A stretch of 25,387 bases of DNA from a virus. The notes under the pieces were generated by a model that saw only the letters and a program-made list of their open reading frames with translations, was not told the origin of the DNA and made no database searches. Location of the stretch: positions 1-25,387 of IMG/VR virus record IMGVR_UViG_3300035523_000139, one strand, 5' to 3'. How positions within the stretch are numbered: position 1 is the stretch's first letter; each line of letters begins with the position of its first letter. The translations under genes and the position numbers were made by a program. Positions 5,920 through 13,114 of the stretch are shown here, one piece after another.

Positions 5920-8877
5920 CTACCGGTCGATGCGAGCGGGAGCATAGGCCAATCCATATGCCGCGACGCGCGTGTCGGCGGTGCTTGCGCCGGTGATTTG
6001 CAGCGTCAACGCGAGCCCGCAGACTCGTCGCGCGAGCTTGAAGTCGACTCGCTGGCGGCCGTCGAAGGTGTACGTGTGCTCATCGCCCATCGCCGAATCC
6101 GACGCAGCGGTGACGACGACCACGCCGTGAGAGTCGATATCCACGTGCGCCCGCATGGCGCGGCTTTGATTGAACGACCAGTCACGCTGCGTGTACGAGC
6201 GGCTGGTGAGCGAGTATTCGATGGGCGTCGATTCAGCGTCGGGTGTCGCTTTGTCGGCGTTGGCGGTCCAATCGATCAGCGAAAGCTGTCCGTTGCTGCC
6301 CGCTAGCGCGAGAGCGTAGTCCGAAGCACCATCCGCCAGGGCGGGAAGCGATACTGCGCCGGTGGCTTCGATGGGCTTCCAGACTGTCCAACCGCGCTGG
6401 CGCAGATCGAAGACGAAGGCGGCGTTGGGCTGAGCGAAGTCACCAAGCGGAACGCCGACGAATAATCGGCGGTCGTGCATGGTCATCCAACTTGTGCTCA
6501 ATGTCGCTGAGTTCACTGTTCCCGGCTCGCTACCGCGCCCGAAAAGCAGCGGCTGGATAGGCAGGCTGATGTCCACGTCGGTGTTTGGCGGGAACGTGTG
6601 TATGCGATCTGGCCCCAGAAACGCGACGCTTGACGAATCCAGGCGGCAAACAGCATGCGGCGCGACAAGGCCCACACCTTCGGCGTAGTCGTATTGACGC
6701 ACGCTGAAGTCTGCGGCAGAACTGCCCTGCACCAGCCACACGCTGCGGTGCTTGAACACGAGGAGTGCGCCGCCAAACTGATTGCCCGCCGCGATTGGTG
6801 TTCCGATAGGCACAAGCGCCTGGATGGGATCGCCATCGTCACCTCCGATAGAGAACGTCGCCCCTTCGATTTCGAGCGTATCGGATGTGGGCAAGTTGAC
6901 GCTCGTGAAGTAGAGAGACGCCGTAGTCGAAGCGCTCGCGAGCCACGACGCGTACAGTTCCGACCCACGCGCGATCCACAGGCGGCCCTGCCATGCTGCG
7001 ATTGCCTGGCCCTTATCGGGCGGGGCGTCGCGACTGGTTACCAACGTATCCGCCTGATAGAGCGACGAGTCCGGGATGTTGTCGGTGAACGTTCGCGTTG
7101 CGTGGTTCCATGCCCACGCCGCGTCCGCGCTATCGGTACCGATATCCACTTCCGCGACCAGGCGCGGGTTGGCGTCCTTGAATGTGCCTCCGCGCCGATA
7201 AATGTAGTAGCGGTTCGTCGCGGTGTTCGCCGGACCAGCGGGAAGAGTGACGGACGCCTGAGCCAGACGGCCCGTTGGCGCCAGATACGCCGACGCGGGC
7301 GCGGGGTTGCTTTCGACCACCTGACCGTCGCCCAAATCGTGCACTTCGGTGTACTGCCACGCATAATCGGCGTATCCGACGGACAGGCTTCCCGCCGCTG
7401 AGATCGGCCCCATTACAAGAAAGGGCGAGCGTAGCGCTGTGACGTTGGTGTCCGCGGTGAACACAATCTCCAAGTACCGGAACGCGTTCCGTATGCTGAC
7501 GGTCGATATGTCGAAAGACACGTACGAATCGTCGCTCGCGAATGTGCCCGTGTTCGAATAGTGATGATCTTCCCCTGCCCCGTTCCAGAACCCGAGGCGT
7601 ATACGCAAGCCATTGGCGATCAAATCGGCGGCGTCGCCAAGGTCGATGGCAATGTTGTCGTACGCACTCCAATCTTGAGCCGATCCGTAGTCTCGCCGTA
7701 GCCGGCAACCGCCGATTTTGCCAAAATACGCATCGGTGAGCTCATCGTGTCGGATCGACAGGCCCGAGGTGCCGGGCGACGACGTCGTGCTGAGACCGTT
7801 GGGCACGCACTGCACGATCACATTGGTGACACAAAGCCCATTGCCGCGTTTGCCTGTCGGACCGCCGTACATACCGAGCCGAACGCTCTTGATCTCGTCG
7901 CCGAGGTCGGGAAACGTGAACAACTGGTCGGCGTATTGGCCCTCATTCTGCGTGGCTTCATACTTTGGTGCGATCTCGATCGACTGCGCGCCAATCAGGT
8001 CGCCATCATCGCCGGTTGTGGTCGAGTAGGCAAGCAACTCAACGCGAACAGTGGCGGCGGACAGCGGGTCGGCCTGATAGTAGTTGAACTTGACGTAGAA
8101 CTGGCGGCAGAAGCGGTCAGGGTCGCCAGCGATAGCGGACACAGGCATCGAATCGGTGGTGACGAAGCCTTCGCCAGCATCGTCGAACAGCGCCCAGGTA
8201 CCTGCCCAACCTGACGGAACGTGCGTACCGCCATGATAAAAATCGACATCCGGACCTGAGAACGAGAGCCCTCCAGCGACCTCGCCAGTGTCGTACTGGG
8301 TCGGGTAGAGGCTCAGGCCGGTGCTGAAATCGCCATTCGTGAACAGGTTGGCAGCCGGTGACGCAAGCGTGTCCGACGACCACGCAGCGGCGTTGTCCAT
8401 GGAGTCGATTACGCTGCTGGTAAGCGCAGCGGTTGCGGGAGATGTTGGGGCGACGAAGCCATCGACGGTTTCACCCGCAGTCAGGTCGGTGCGGATGAGC
8501 TTTCCGGCCCCGTCGACGATGTAGACATACTTACCGACCCGACACATGCGGACTCCATCGTCCACCAGCGCAAGCGATGCACCGCCAGCGGTATGGATTT
8601 CGACCGGGCTGTCGCTGCCGATGTCGTATCGGTAAAGCTTGCCGCCTGAGACGAACAGCACTGCCGCCGCGCCTTCGTCGGTGACGTACACCGTGGGCTC
8701 GCGGAGCGCGTTCGGCAGCGGTTCGCTTAGCACACCGCCGATGCCGGGCCGGACTCGCAGGACGCCGCCGTCGACGTAGAGGTTGTCGGCCTGAGTGAGG
8801 TAGTTAGGCAAAAGAAATGTCGGCTCGTGGAACAAGTCCAGGCCGACAAAACCGCTATCGATTTCGGTTGTGATCAT
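5920..8877 (-). CDS. Phage tail nozzle protein (P22 gp10 / T7 gp12-like role)
   Basis: 985 residues, the largest virion-type protein here. The N-terminal part has the pattern of short-tailed phage nozzle proteins: LLPNYLTQADNLYVDGG, then propeller-like strands with KLYRYDIGSD and VGKYVYIVDGAGKLIRTDL. About residues 180-510 look like an inserted beta-sandwich or carbohydrate-binding module, starting NLFTNGDFSTG. The C-terminal half returns to nozzle signatures: WQGRLWIARGSELYASW, LVFKHRSVWLVQG and GVGLVAPHAVCRLDSSSVAF. It should form the lower tail tube. The frame is open to 9075, but the ATG at 8877 has a GGAG upstream and starts the conserved part. It follows the serine-rich gene by 149 bp. 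Confidence 0.8.
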   Translation of the reverse strand: MITTEIDSGFVGLDLFHEPTFLLPNYLTQADNLYVDGGVLRVRPGIGGVLSEPLPNALREPTVYVTDEGAAAVLFVSGGKLYRYDIGSDSPVEIHTAGGASLALVDDGVRMCRVGKYVYIVDGAGKLIRTDLTAGETVDGFVAPTSPATAALTSSVIDSMDNAAAWSSDTLASPAANLFTNGDFSTGLSLYPTQYDTGEVAGGLSFSGPDVDFYHGGTHVPSGWAGTWALFDDAGEGFVTTDSMPVSAIAGDPDRFCRQFYVKFNYYQADPLSAATVRVELLAYSTTTGDDGDLIGAQSIEIAPKYEATQNEGQYADQLFTFPDLGDEIKSVRLGMYGGPTGKRGNGLCVTNVIVQCVPNGLSTTSSPGTSGLSIRHDELTDAYFGKIGGCRLRRDYGSAQDWSAYDNIAIDLGDAADLIANGLRIRLGFWNGAGEDHHYSNTGTFASDDSYVSFDISTVSIRNAFRYLEIVFTADTNVTALRSPFLVMGPISAAGSLSVGYADYAWQYTEVHDLGDGQVVESNPAPASAYLAPTGRLAQASVTLPAGPANTATNRYYIYRRGGTFKDANPRLVAEVDIGTDSADAAWAWNHATRTFTDNIPDSSLYQADTLVTSRDAPPDKGQAIAAWQGRLWIARGSELYASWLASASTTASLYFTSVNLPTSDTLEIEGATFSIGGDDGDPIQALVPIGTPIAAGNQFGGALLVFKHRSVWLVQGSSAADFSVRQYDYAEGVGLVAPHAVCRLDSSSVAFLGPDRIHTFPPNTDVDISLPIQPLLFGRGSEPGTVNSATLSTSWMTMHDRRLFVGVPLGDFAQPNAAFVFDLRQRGWTVWKPIEATGAVSLPALADGASDYALALAGSNGQLSLIDWTANADKATPDAESTPIEYSLTSRSYTQRDWSFNQSRAMRAHVDIDSHGVVVVTAASDSAMGDEHTYTFDGRQRVDFKLARRVCGLALTLQITGASTADTRVAAYGLAYAPARIDR

Positions 8878-8912
8878 AGTTTGGTACTCCAGGGTGGAGG
8901 GGATCCATTCCA

Positions 8913-8960
8913 ACCGGGACGGAGGTCCCGGTCTGACGCAGAACGCCGCTCCGCGGCTAG
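8913..8960. repeat. REP-like double hairpin between late genes
   Basis: ACCGGGAC-ggag-GTCCCGGT (8913-8932), then GCCGC-tcc-GCGGC (about 8943-8955), in the gap between the nozzle and serine-rich genes. Key words match the hairpin pair at 3135-3171 outside the phage, suggesting a dispersed repeat. The first hairpin could also act as a weak terminator or mRNA stabiliser on the minus strand, though no T-tract follows. Confidence 0.45.
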
Positions 8961-9026
8961 GTTTTGGCGATGCGCGGGCGTTTTGAGCATGAGCGGCGCG
9001 AGAAACATAATGTTGCGAATGCGTCG

Positions 9027-9836
9027 TTAGCCTCGGCGCAAGAGAGCGCGGGCGGGTTTCCAGACGCTGTCGCAACAGCCTTGGCGGCTGCGTGACGAGG
9101 AACTCGACGACTCGTCCGGCGGACCGCCTGTACCGGACGATGAGCTGGGCGATGATGTCGATGAGCTTGACGCGCTGCTAATCGACGACGACGATGGCGA
9201 CGACGATGCGGATAATGAGCTCGATCCCAAGCTTGATGACGTGGCCGATGACGCTGAACTGCTTTCACTCACTGCCGACGAACTACTGGAAGTCCGTGAG
9301 GAGGATGAGTGAATGTAGGACGGGATTGCTGAAATCGAGCCCCAGGAACTTGACGAGCTCGATGAGGAACTCGACGACATTTCCGAACTGGGCGACGAAC
9401 TGCTGGATTCGCTGACAGAACTGGGCGAGCTGGACGCAGGCGACTCGCTAGAGCTTATGGGCGATGTTGAGGCGCTTGAACTGCTCGGCGAGGGCGACGA
9501 ACTGCTGAGCGACGAACTCGACGCAGAACTGGACGAACGTGCGACGACAGTGAATCCACCGTACCAGCCGAACCCCACCGGACATCCAGGATAGGTATCG
9601 GTATCCGGATTATAGCTTTGGAGCGAATAATCCCCAAGGTCAGCGGCGAGAGGAGCGGAAACCGTGACTGAGGCGGTCGAACCGTCACCAATCGGCGAAA
9701 TCGCCACCGACCAGCCGCGCGGATCGGGTTCTGAGCCTACGACCCCAACTAAGAATATGTCCCACAGGTCGGCACTGCCACCGGGCGAGATCCCGATGGT
9801 CCATGTGGCCGAACCCCCTTGCGGAATGATCTGCAT
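9027..9836 (-). CDS. Serine-rich virion or surface protein
   Basis: 269 residues from the ATG at 9836, preceded by CAGGAGTTGGTT. Residues 1-100 form a beta-rich domain (TWTIGISPGGSADLWDIFLV ... GFGWYGGFTVV). Residues about 101-234 are a low-complexity tract dominated by Ser with scattered Pro, Ala and Glu. A short tail then carries ESSSSSSRSRQGCC and a basic end, RALLRRG. Serine codons are mixed (TCG, TCA, AGC, AGT), so the tract is maintained as protein rather than as a slipped DNA repeat. The same frame stays open upstream to an ATG at 9998, which would add 54 residues starting MGRSFKKFGLLLVAGYCCVA, a signal-peptide-like start. Its place between neck and nozzle genes suggests a tail appendage or linker. 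Frames on the opposite strand are shadows. Confidence 0.65.
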   Translation of the reverse strand: MQIIPQGGSATWTIGISPGGSADLWDIFLVGVVGSEPDPRGWSVAISPIGDGSTASVTVSAPLAADLGDYSLQSYNPDTDTYPGCPVGFGWYGGFTVVARSSSSASSSSLSSSSPSPSSSSASTSPISSSESPASSSPSSVSESSSSSPSSEMSSSSSSSSSSSWGSISAIPSYIHSSSSRTSSSSSAVSESSSASSATSSSLGSSSLSASSSPSSSSISSASSSSTSSPSSSSGTGGPPDESSSSSSRSRQGCCDSVWKPARALLRRG

Positions 9837-10044
9837 AACCAACTCCTGTGTATGTCGATGAGCGCGTGCGGATGTGGCAACGCGCGGTTTTGGCGCTCCA
9901 TGCGGGCTCGCTGTCAGCGTATTCAGTACTCTTAACGATGCAACGCAACAATAGCCTGCGACGAGTAACAGACCGAATTTTTTGAATGATCGTCCCATAG
10001 GTTTTCCACTCCGCGCAAACAATGTGCGATCCAGTCCCCTTACT

Positions 10045-10740
10045 CTAGCGAGCGCCTGCGAAGAACGAGACAGCCGTTTCGGGGTCGCGTGCCATCGATC
10101 GTGCTTTGACAGCAGCGGCGCCTTTGGCGAATGCGGCCATCCATTCGGCGACACGTGGGCCTAGCGATGGGTCTTCGGCGTTCTTTGCCGCCACCATCGC
10201 AGCGGCGTAGAACACAAGCAGCGGTGTCAGGTCGTCGGGCAGCGAATCCACCGTATCGGACGGCTCCGCAAGTGGGCGCGGCAGCAGAAAGCCGCGTACG
10301 GTAAGGTCGAAAGCATCAGTGGGCGCTTTGTCGAGTCCGATACCGTCGCCGTCGACGAACCAGTAGCGCGGTGTCCCGGCAGCCTGGAACTGCGCCTCCT
10401 GCCAGTGGCGCAGAATGGGCTGCGACGATTCGCGAAGCGCCACGCCAGCCATTGAGACGCCAACGGCGGTGTGCAGGCAGCGGTCGGCCGTGTCGGTAAG
10501 CGTGTCGAAGGCGACGCGAACCACGCCAGCGTCGACGTTGGCGATCGCGCTGCCGGGAATGGGCCACGACCAACGTGCAAGGTCGCTTGCGGCTTCGTTC
10601 AGGTACGCCGTGATCGCGTCGTCGGTCGATATGACCGGCGTGGCGTCGACGCCGCTGTCAAGCTGCGCGGCGCGAGTCGTGTTGGTCTCGCCAAGGCGCG
10701 ATTTGACATCTTTGATAAGCGATTCTAGGGTTACAGGCAT
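10045..10740 (-). CDS. Phage head-tail adaptor/neck protein, copy 2 (gp4-like role)
   Basis: 231 residues; ATG preceded by AAAAAGGATTTCCCCCT. It has an N-terminal helix (TLESLIKDVKSRLGE), then AITAYLNEAASDLARWSWP, a beta part with PRYWFVDGDG, then LPDDLTPLLVFYAAAMVAAKNAEDP and a C-terminal helix. This is the layout of neck/adaptor proteins that sit under the portal of short-tailed phages. The preceding gene has the same overall layout, so the two may be old paralogues or successive ring proteins. Its upstream gap (10741-10887) contains a GC-rich hairpin. Family call by pattern, not by search. Confidence 0.65.
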   Translation of the reverse strand: MPVTLESLIKDVKSRLGETNTTRAAQLDSGVDATPVISTDDAITAYLNEAASDLARWSWPIPGSAIANVDAGVVRVAFDTLTDTADRCLHTAVGVSMAGVALRESSQPILRHWQEAQFQAAGTPRYWFVDGDGIGLDKAPTDAFDLTVRGFLLPRPLAEPSDTVDSLPDDLTPLLVFYAAAMVAAKNAEDPSLGPRVAEWMAAFAKGAAAVKARSMARDPETAVSFFAGAR

Positions 10741-10860
10741 AGGGGGAAATCCTTTTTGAAATTCAGGAGCGCTCCAAAGCCGCGCGGGCTATTTTTGTAT
10801 CTCGCTTCGCTCGGGCTGTTAGTCGCTGAGAATCGACAATCACCGGGAAGCGTTATAAAG

Positions 10861-10882
10861 AGGGCCCGCCCGGCCTGAGAGG
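10861..10882 (-). repeat. GC-rich hairpin sharing a 17-base word with 21174-21191
   Basis: GCCCTCTCAGGCCGGGC on the minus strand here, followed by GGGCCCTCTTTATAA. The same word occurs on the plus strand near 21174, followed by a T6 run. The two are in inverted orientation 10 kb apart. It may be a terminator-like hairpin or a small dispersed repeat. Confidence 0.4.
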
Positions 10883-10887
10883 GCATC

Positions 10888-11529
10888 CTAAGCGTGACGC
10901 CGGGTAGCGTCGGTGCGGGTGGCGACCTCGCGTTCGAGTCGGGTGCGCGATTCCTGGTACATGCGCTCGATGAGCGGGAGGCGAGCCATGTTCTCTGGCG
11001 ATGGCATCTCGGCGATACGCAGTCGGCATGCGCCGAAGACGACACCCATATGCGCCACAAGCGGGAGCGGGCATTCGTCGTTGTCGCCGTCCCAACCGCT
11101 GGCCGGAACCATGTAGCCTTCGACGGTGAGTCCGTTCGGCGAGTCGTAGTTCGGCACCGGATAAAGCCGGAAGCGGTTTGTGCCTTCAGCGATGTAGAAC
11201 GCGGGCGGTCCCGACGCCGGGTTGCTGCGCCAGATGCGCGAGATGCGATCCATTTGCTGCGGAGTCATGGGCGACAGGGTGCGTGTCTCGCCTGACTGGT
11301 CGCGGGCATAGATTGCCATCACCTTGTAGACCTCGGGGGCGCAGTATTCGATCTGGTCGGCGGCGATATCGGCGATATCGCGCAAGTAGTAGGCGTCGGT
11401 AGCCCGGCTCAGCTCGTCGCACGCCGCTGTGACCCACGTGTCCAGCTGCAGCGGGTTACGCGCGCCGTCGGTGCCGCCCCACTCGCCAAGCATCATCTGG
11501 ACGCGCTTTCGCATCTCGTTTCGTGTCAT
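10888..11529 (-). CDS. Phage head-tail adaptor/neck protein, copy 1
   Basis: 213 residues; ATG preceded by GGGAGGTTTCC. The order of elements is N-terminal helices (MRKRVQMMLGEWGG), LDTWVTAACDELSRATDAYY, a beta part with LSPMTPQQMDRI, RIWRSNPASGPPAFYIAEG and FRLYPVPNYDSPNGLTVEGY, then PLPLVAHMGVVFGACRLRIAE and a basic C-terminal helix. The GxPxxFYI..G...LYPVP pattern is typical of phage neck/adaptor proteins. A GCCGCC/GGCGGC hairpin (about 11540-11557) sits just before the binding site and a terminator before that. There is little room for a promoter, so expression probably needs read-through of that terminator. Confidence 0.7.
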   Translation of the reverse strand: MTRNEMRKRVQMMLGEWGGTDGARNPLQLDTWVTAACDELSRATDAYYLRDIADIAADQIEYCAPEVYKVMAIYARDQSGETRTLSPMTPQQMDRISRIWRSNPASGPPAFYIAEGTNRFRLYPVPNYDSPNGLTVEGYMVPASGWDGDNDECPLPLVAHMGVVFGACRLRIAEMPSPENMARLPLIERMYQESRTRLEREVATRTDATRRHA

Positions 11530-11561
11530 GGAAACCTCCCGCCGCCAGGGGAGGCGGCAAC

Positions 11562-11587
11562 AAAAAAGCCCCTCGTGTGAGGGGCTT
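11562..11587 (-). terminator. Intrinsic terminator closing the immunity-like gene string
   Basis: On the minus strand AAGCCCCTC-acac-GAGGGGCTT followed by a T-run. It lies 33 bp before the start of the first adaptor gene and 68 bp after the last immunity-like gene. Its stem is nearly the same as that at 16538-16567. Confidence 0.85.
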
Positions 11588-11654
11588 GGTGTGTGCGTTA
11601 TGTTGGTGTTTTAGCTAGGCGAGAGCACTACCATCGCAGCGACGGTCAGCGGCG

Positions 11655-12014
11655 TTAACGCGGCGTGTCCGCAGGTTTGGCGGCGTATGGGGAGTCGGCC
11701 GGCAGCTTGGCGCGTTCGCGTTCTATGAGAGGTTCTAGCTCTGCCCAAAGCGATTCGTAACCGGTTGCTCGGGGGTCGCCGCATTCATACAGGTATCCGG
11801 TGCGCATTGCATCCCAATAGAATGGCAGCATGTAGTGTTGATAGTCCCCAAAAACCTCTGGCAAGTTGTGCAGATGGTCAGCCTCGGCCCGGGCAGCAAG
11901 AGAATTCGCTTCATGTGCAAAGCCCCGTATCTTCAACAATCCTACGAGTAGGATCTGACTGACGATGAGACGAATATCCGCTGGACACTCCATTAAGCTA
12001 TCTCTGAGTTCCAT
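11655..12014 (-). CDS. Immunity-like small protein (unknown family)
   Basis: 119 residues, acidic and mainly helical: an N-terminal hydrophobic helix (IRLIVSQILLVGLLKIRGF), a middle HNLPEVFGDYQHYMLPFYWD, then LWAELEPLIERERAKL and a Pro/Ala tail. Its ATG overlaps the end of the preceding frame by 17 bases and has no clear binding site, so translation is probably coupled. Base composition is less GC-rich than the structural genes. It is the last gene of a string of small unrelated genes after the toxin-like protein, which is the usual layout of polymorphic-toxin immunity arrays. No family recognised; the role is inferred from context. Confidence 0.55.
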   Translation of the reverse strand: MELRDSLMECPADIRLIVSQILLVGLLKIRGFAHEANSLAARAEADHLHNLPEVFGDYQHYMLPFYWDAMRTGYLYECGDPRATGYESLWAELEPLIERERAKLPADSPYAAKPADTPR

Positions 12015-12331
12015 GCACTGGAAGTTTCATAATTGGCGGGCCAGCTGCTGTTGGCGAGTCAACAACGTTGACCCAGATCCGTTCCTTTCCCGCCTCGCCC
12101 GCACCGTAGGCCTGAGGGTGATGATCGAGAACTGTCCATTCAGCGTTTTCGGTTATGATTTTGATACCAATGTGAACGTTCTTACCGAAACACCGTGACT
12201 GGACTTTGCTACCACCGTTTAGAAGGCGCTTTCGCCCACGCCGGACAGATTTGGTCGCCGTGTATGGCTTCGAACATATCTAGCTGGCCCTCGGCAGCCA
12301 GCAGTTGTTCCGTTGTGATTGAGTCTGCCAT
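11998..12331 (-). pseudogene. Frameshifted immunity-like gene
   Basis: Two overlapping open stretches in different frames read like halves of one protein. The first runs from the ATG at 12331 (MADSITTEQLLAAEGQLDMF... ending APSKRW) to a TAG at 12209. The second has no ATG, GTG or TTG start, overlaps the end of the first, and runs to a TAG at 11998 (FGKNVHIGIKIITENAEWTV ... KERIWVNVVDSP ... KLPVHGTQR). Together they would give about 105 residues, like neighbouring immunity-like proteins. A single-base shift near 12210-12235 would join them, reflecting a real inactivating change or a sequencing error. No family recognised. Confidence 0.45.
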
Positions 12332-12363
12332 AAGCAAGCCCAGCAAACCGCTCAATTCAAACG

Positions 12364-12612
12364 CTAGGAACGCGCGAAATCCTTGGGACAGTCTTCGTAT
12401 GCCGCATCAAAAGTCGCGGTATACGTATCGTCGTCATGCCGGGAAATATACTCGGCACAATCGTCGCCCCAGCTTTCAGGTGGTGCGAACTGAACGAAGA
12501 CGTGGCTCCCAATAGCCACATAGTCATTCCCCCTAATGACAGAAACGCCAGCCTCGCATTCCGCCTCGAAATGGGTAAGCGCTTGGGCGAATAGTGGAAG
12601 AAAGTCAATCAT
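12364..12612 (-). CDS. Immunity-like small acidic protein
   Basis: 82 residues, strongly acidic, with a helix (MIDFLPLFAQALTHFEAECE) followed by alternating strands (VSVIRGNDYVAIGSHVFVQF) and an acidic end (CAEYISRHDDDTYTATFDAA). The ATG has ACTGGATTAAT before it, a modest binding site. It follows the 12673-13092 gene by 60 bp and is followed by the frameshifted gene. Acidity, size and position fit an immunity protein, but no family is recognised. An alternative frame over the same bases (12357-12608) is a shadow. Confidence 0.5.
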   Translation of the reverse strand: MIDFLPLFAQALTHFEAECEAGVSVIRGNDYVAIGSHVFVQFAPPESWGDDCAEYISRHDDDTYTATFDAAYEDCPKDFARS

Positions 12613-12672
12613 ATTAATCCAGTGCCGCGCGAATGGAAGCCCATTGCAATTAGAACTGAATAGACTCTTGTC

Positions 12673-13092
12673 CTACTCGGCCTGCGGCGTGATGAACTTC
12701 GTCTGGGTTGGACAGATACGCTCCCAGTATGTGGACAGAAAGCTGTAAAGCATAGATTCGCCGAGCCACAAACCGTCCTCGGTGATCTCGCCAGCTTCGA
12801 ACTTCCCAAGGAGTGCACCAAGTGTGAGGCAGGCGTACGATCTGAGCCACGGGATTTCGTCGTCATATTCCTCGAAAAGAGAGTCGGGCAGTTCCCGCTC
12901 AAGCCGCACGCGAATGAATTGCTCTTGCTCTGAATTCCAGTCGCTATACGACTGATACATCATATAGCCTTCAATCGCGGCGGCCATGTGCGAGGGGATC
13001 AGCATGACGTGGTTGCCTATACGGTCCCTGACGTCAATGAACACGGTCAACATTTGTTCGAGAAAGCTACGTGTGTCCCACATATTTTCCAA
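12673..13092 (-). CDS. Probable cognate immunity protein of the toxin-like gene
   Basis: 139 residues if the TTG at 13092 is used (AAGGAA eight bases upstream), or 136 from the ATG at 13083. Acidic and helical: SFLEQMLTVFIDVRDRIGNH, an aromatic middle (YMMYQSYSDWNSEQEQF), LPDSLFEEYDDEIPWLRSYA and LGKFEAGEITEDGLWLGESM. There is no signal peptide or membrane segment, so it should act in the cytoplasm. It begins 22 bp after the stop codon of the toxin-like gene, the usual place for a cognate immunity gene. The family is not recognised, and the assignment rests on position, size, acidity and lower GC. Confidence 0.6.
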   Translation of the reverse strand: MENMWDTRSFLEQMLTVFIDVRDRIGNHVMLIPSHMAAAIEGYMMYQSYSDWNSEQEQFIRVRLERELPDSLFEEYDDEIPWLRSYACLTLGALLGKFEAGEITEDGLWLGESMLYSFLSTYWERICPTQTKFITPQAE

Positions 13093-13114
13093 GGTGATGT
13101 TCCTTCTTTACTAA

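Noticed and set aside
9194-9540. Plus-strand acidic Leu/Asp/Glu-rich frames
   Set aside because: They are the antisense reading of the serine-rich tract, and the plus-strand frame is interrupted by a stop near 9315.
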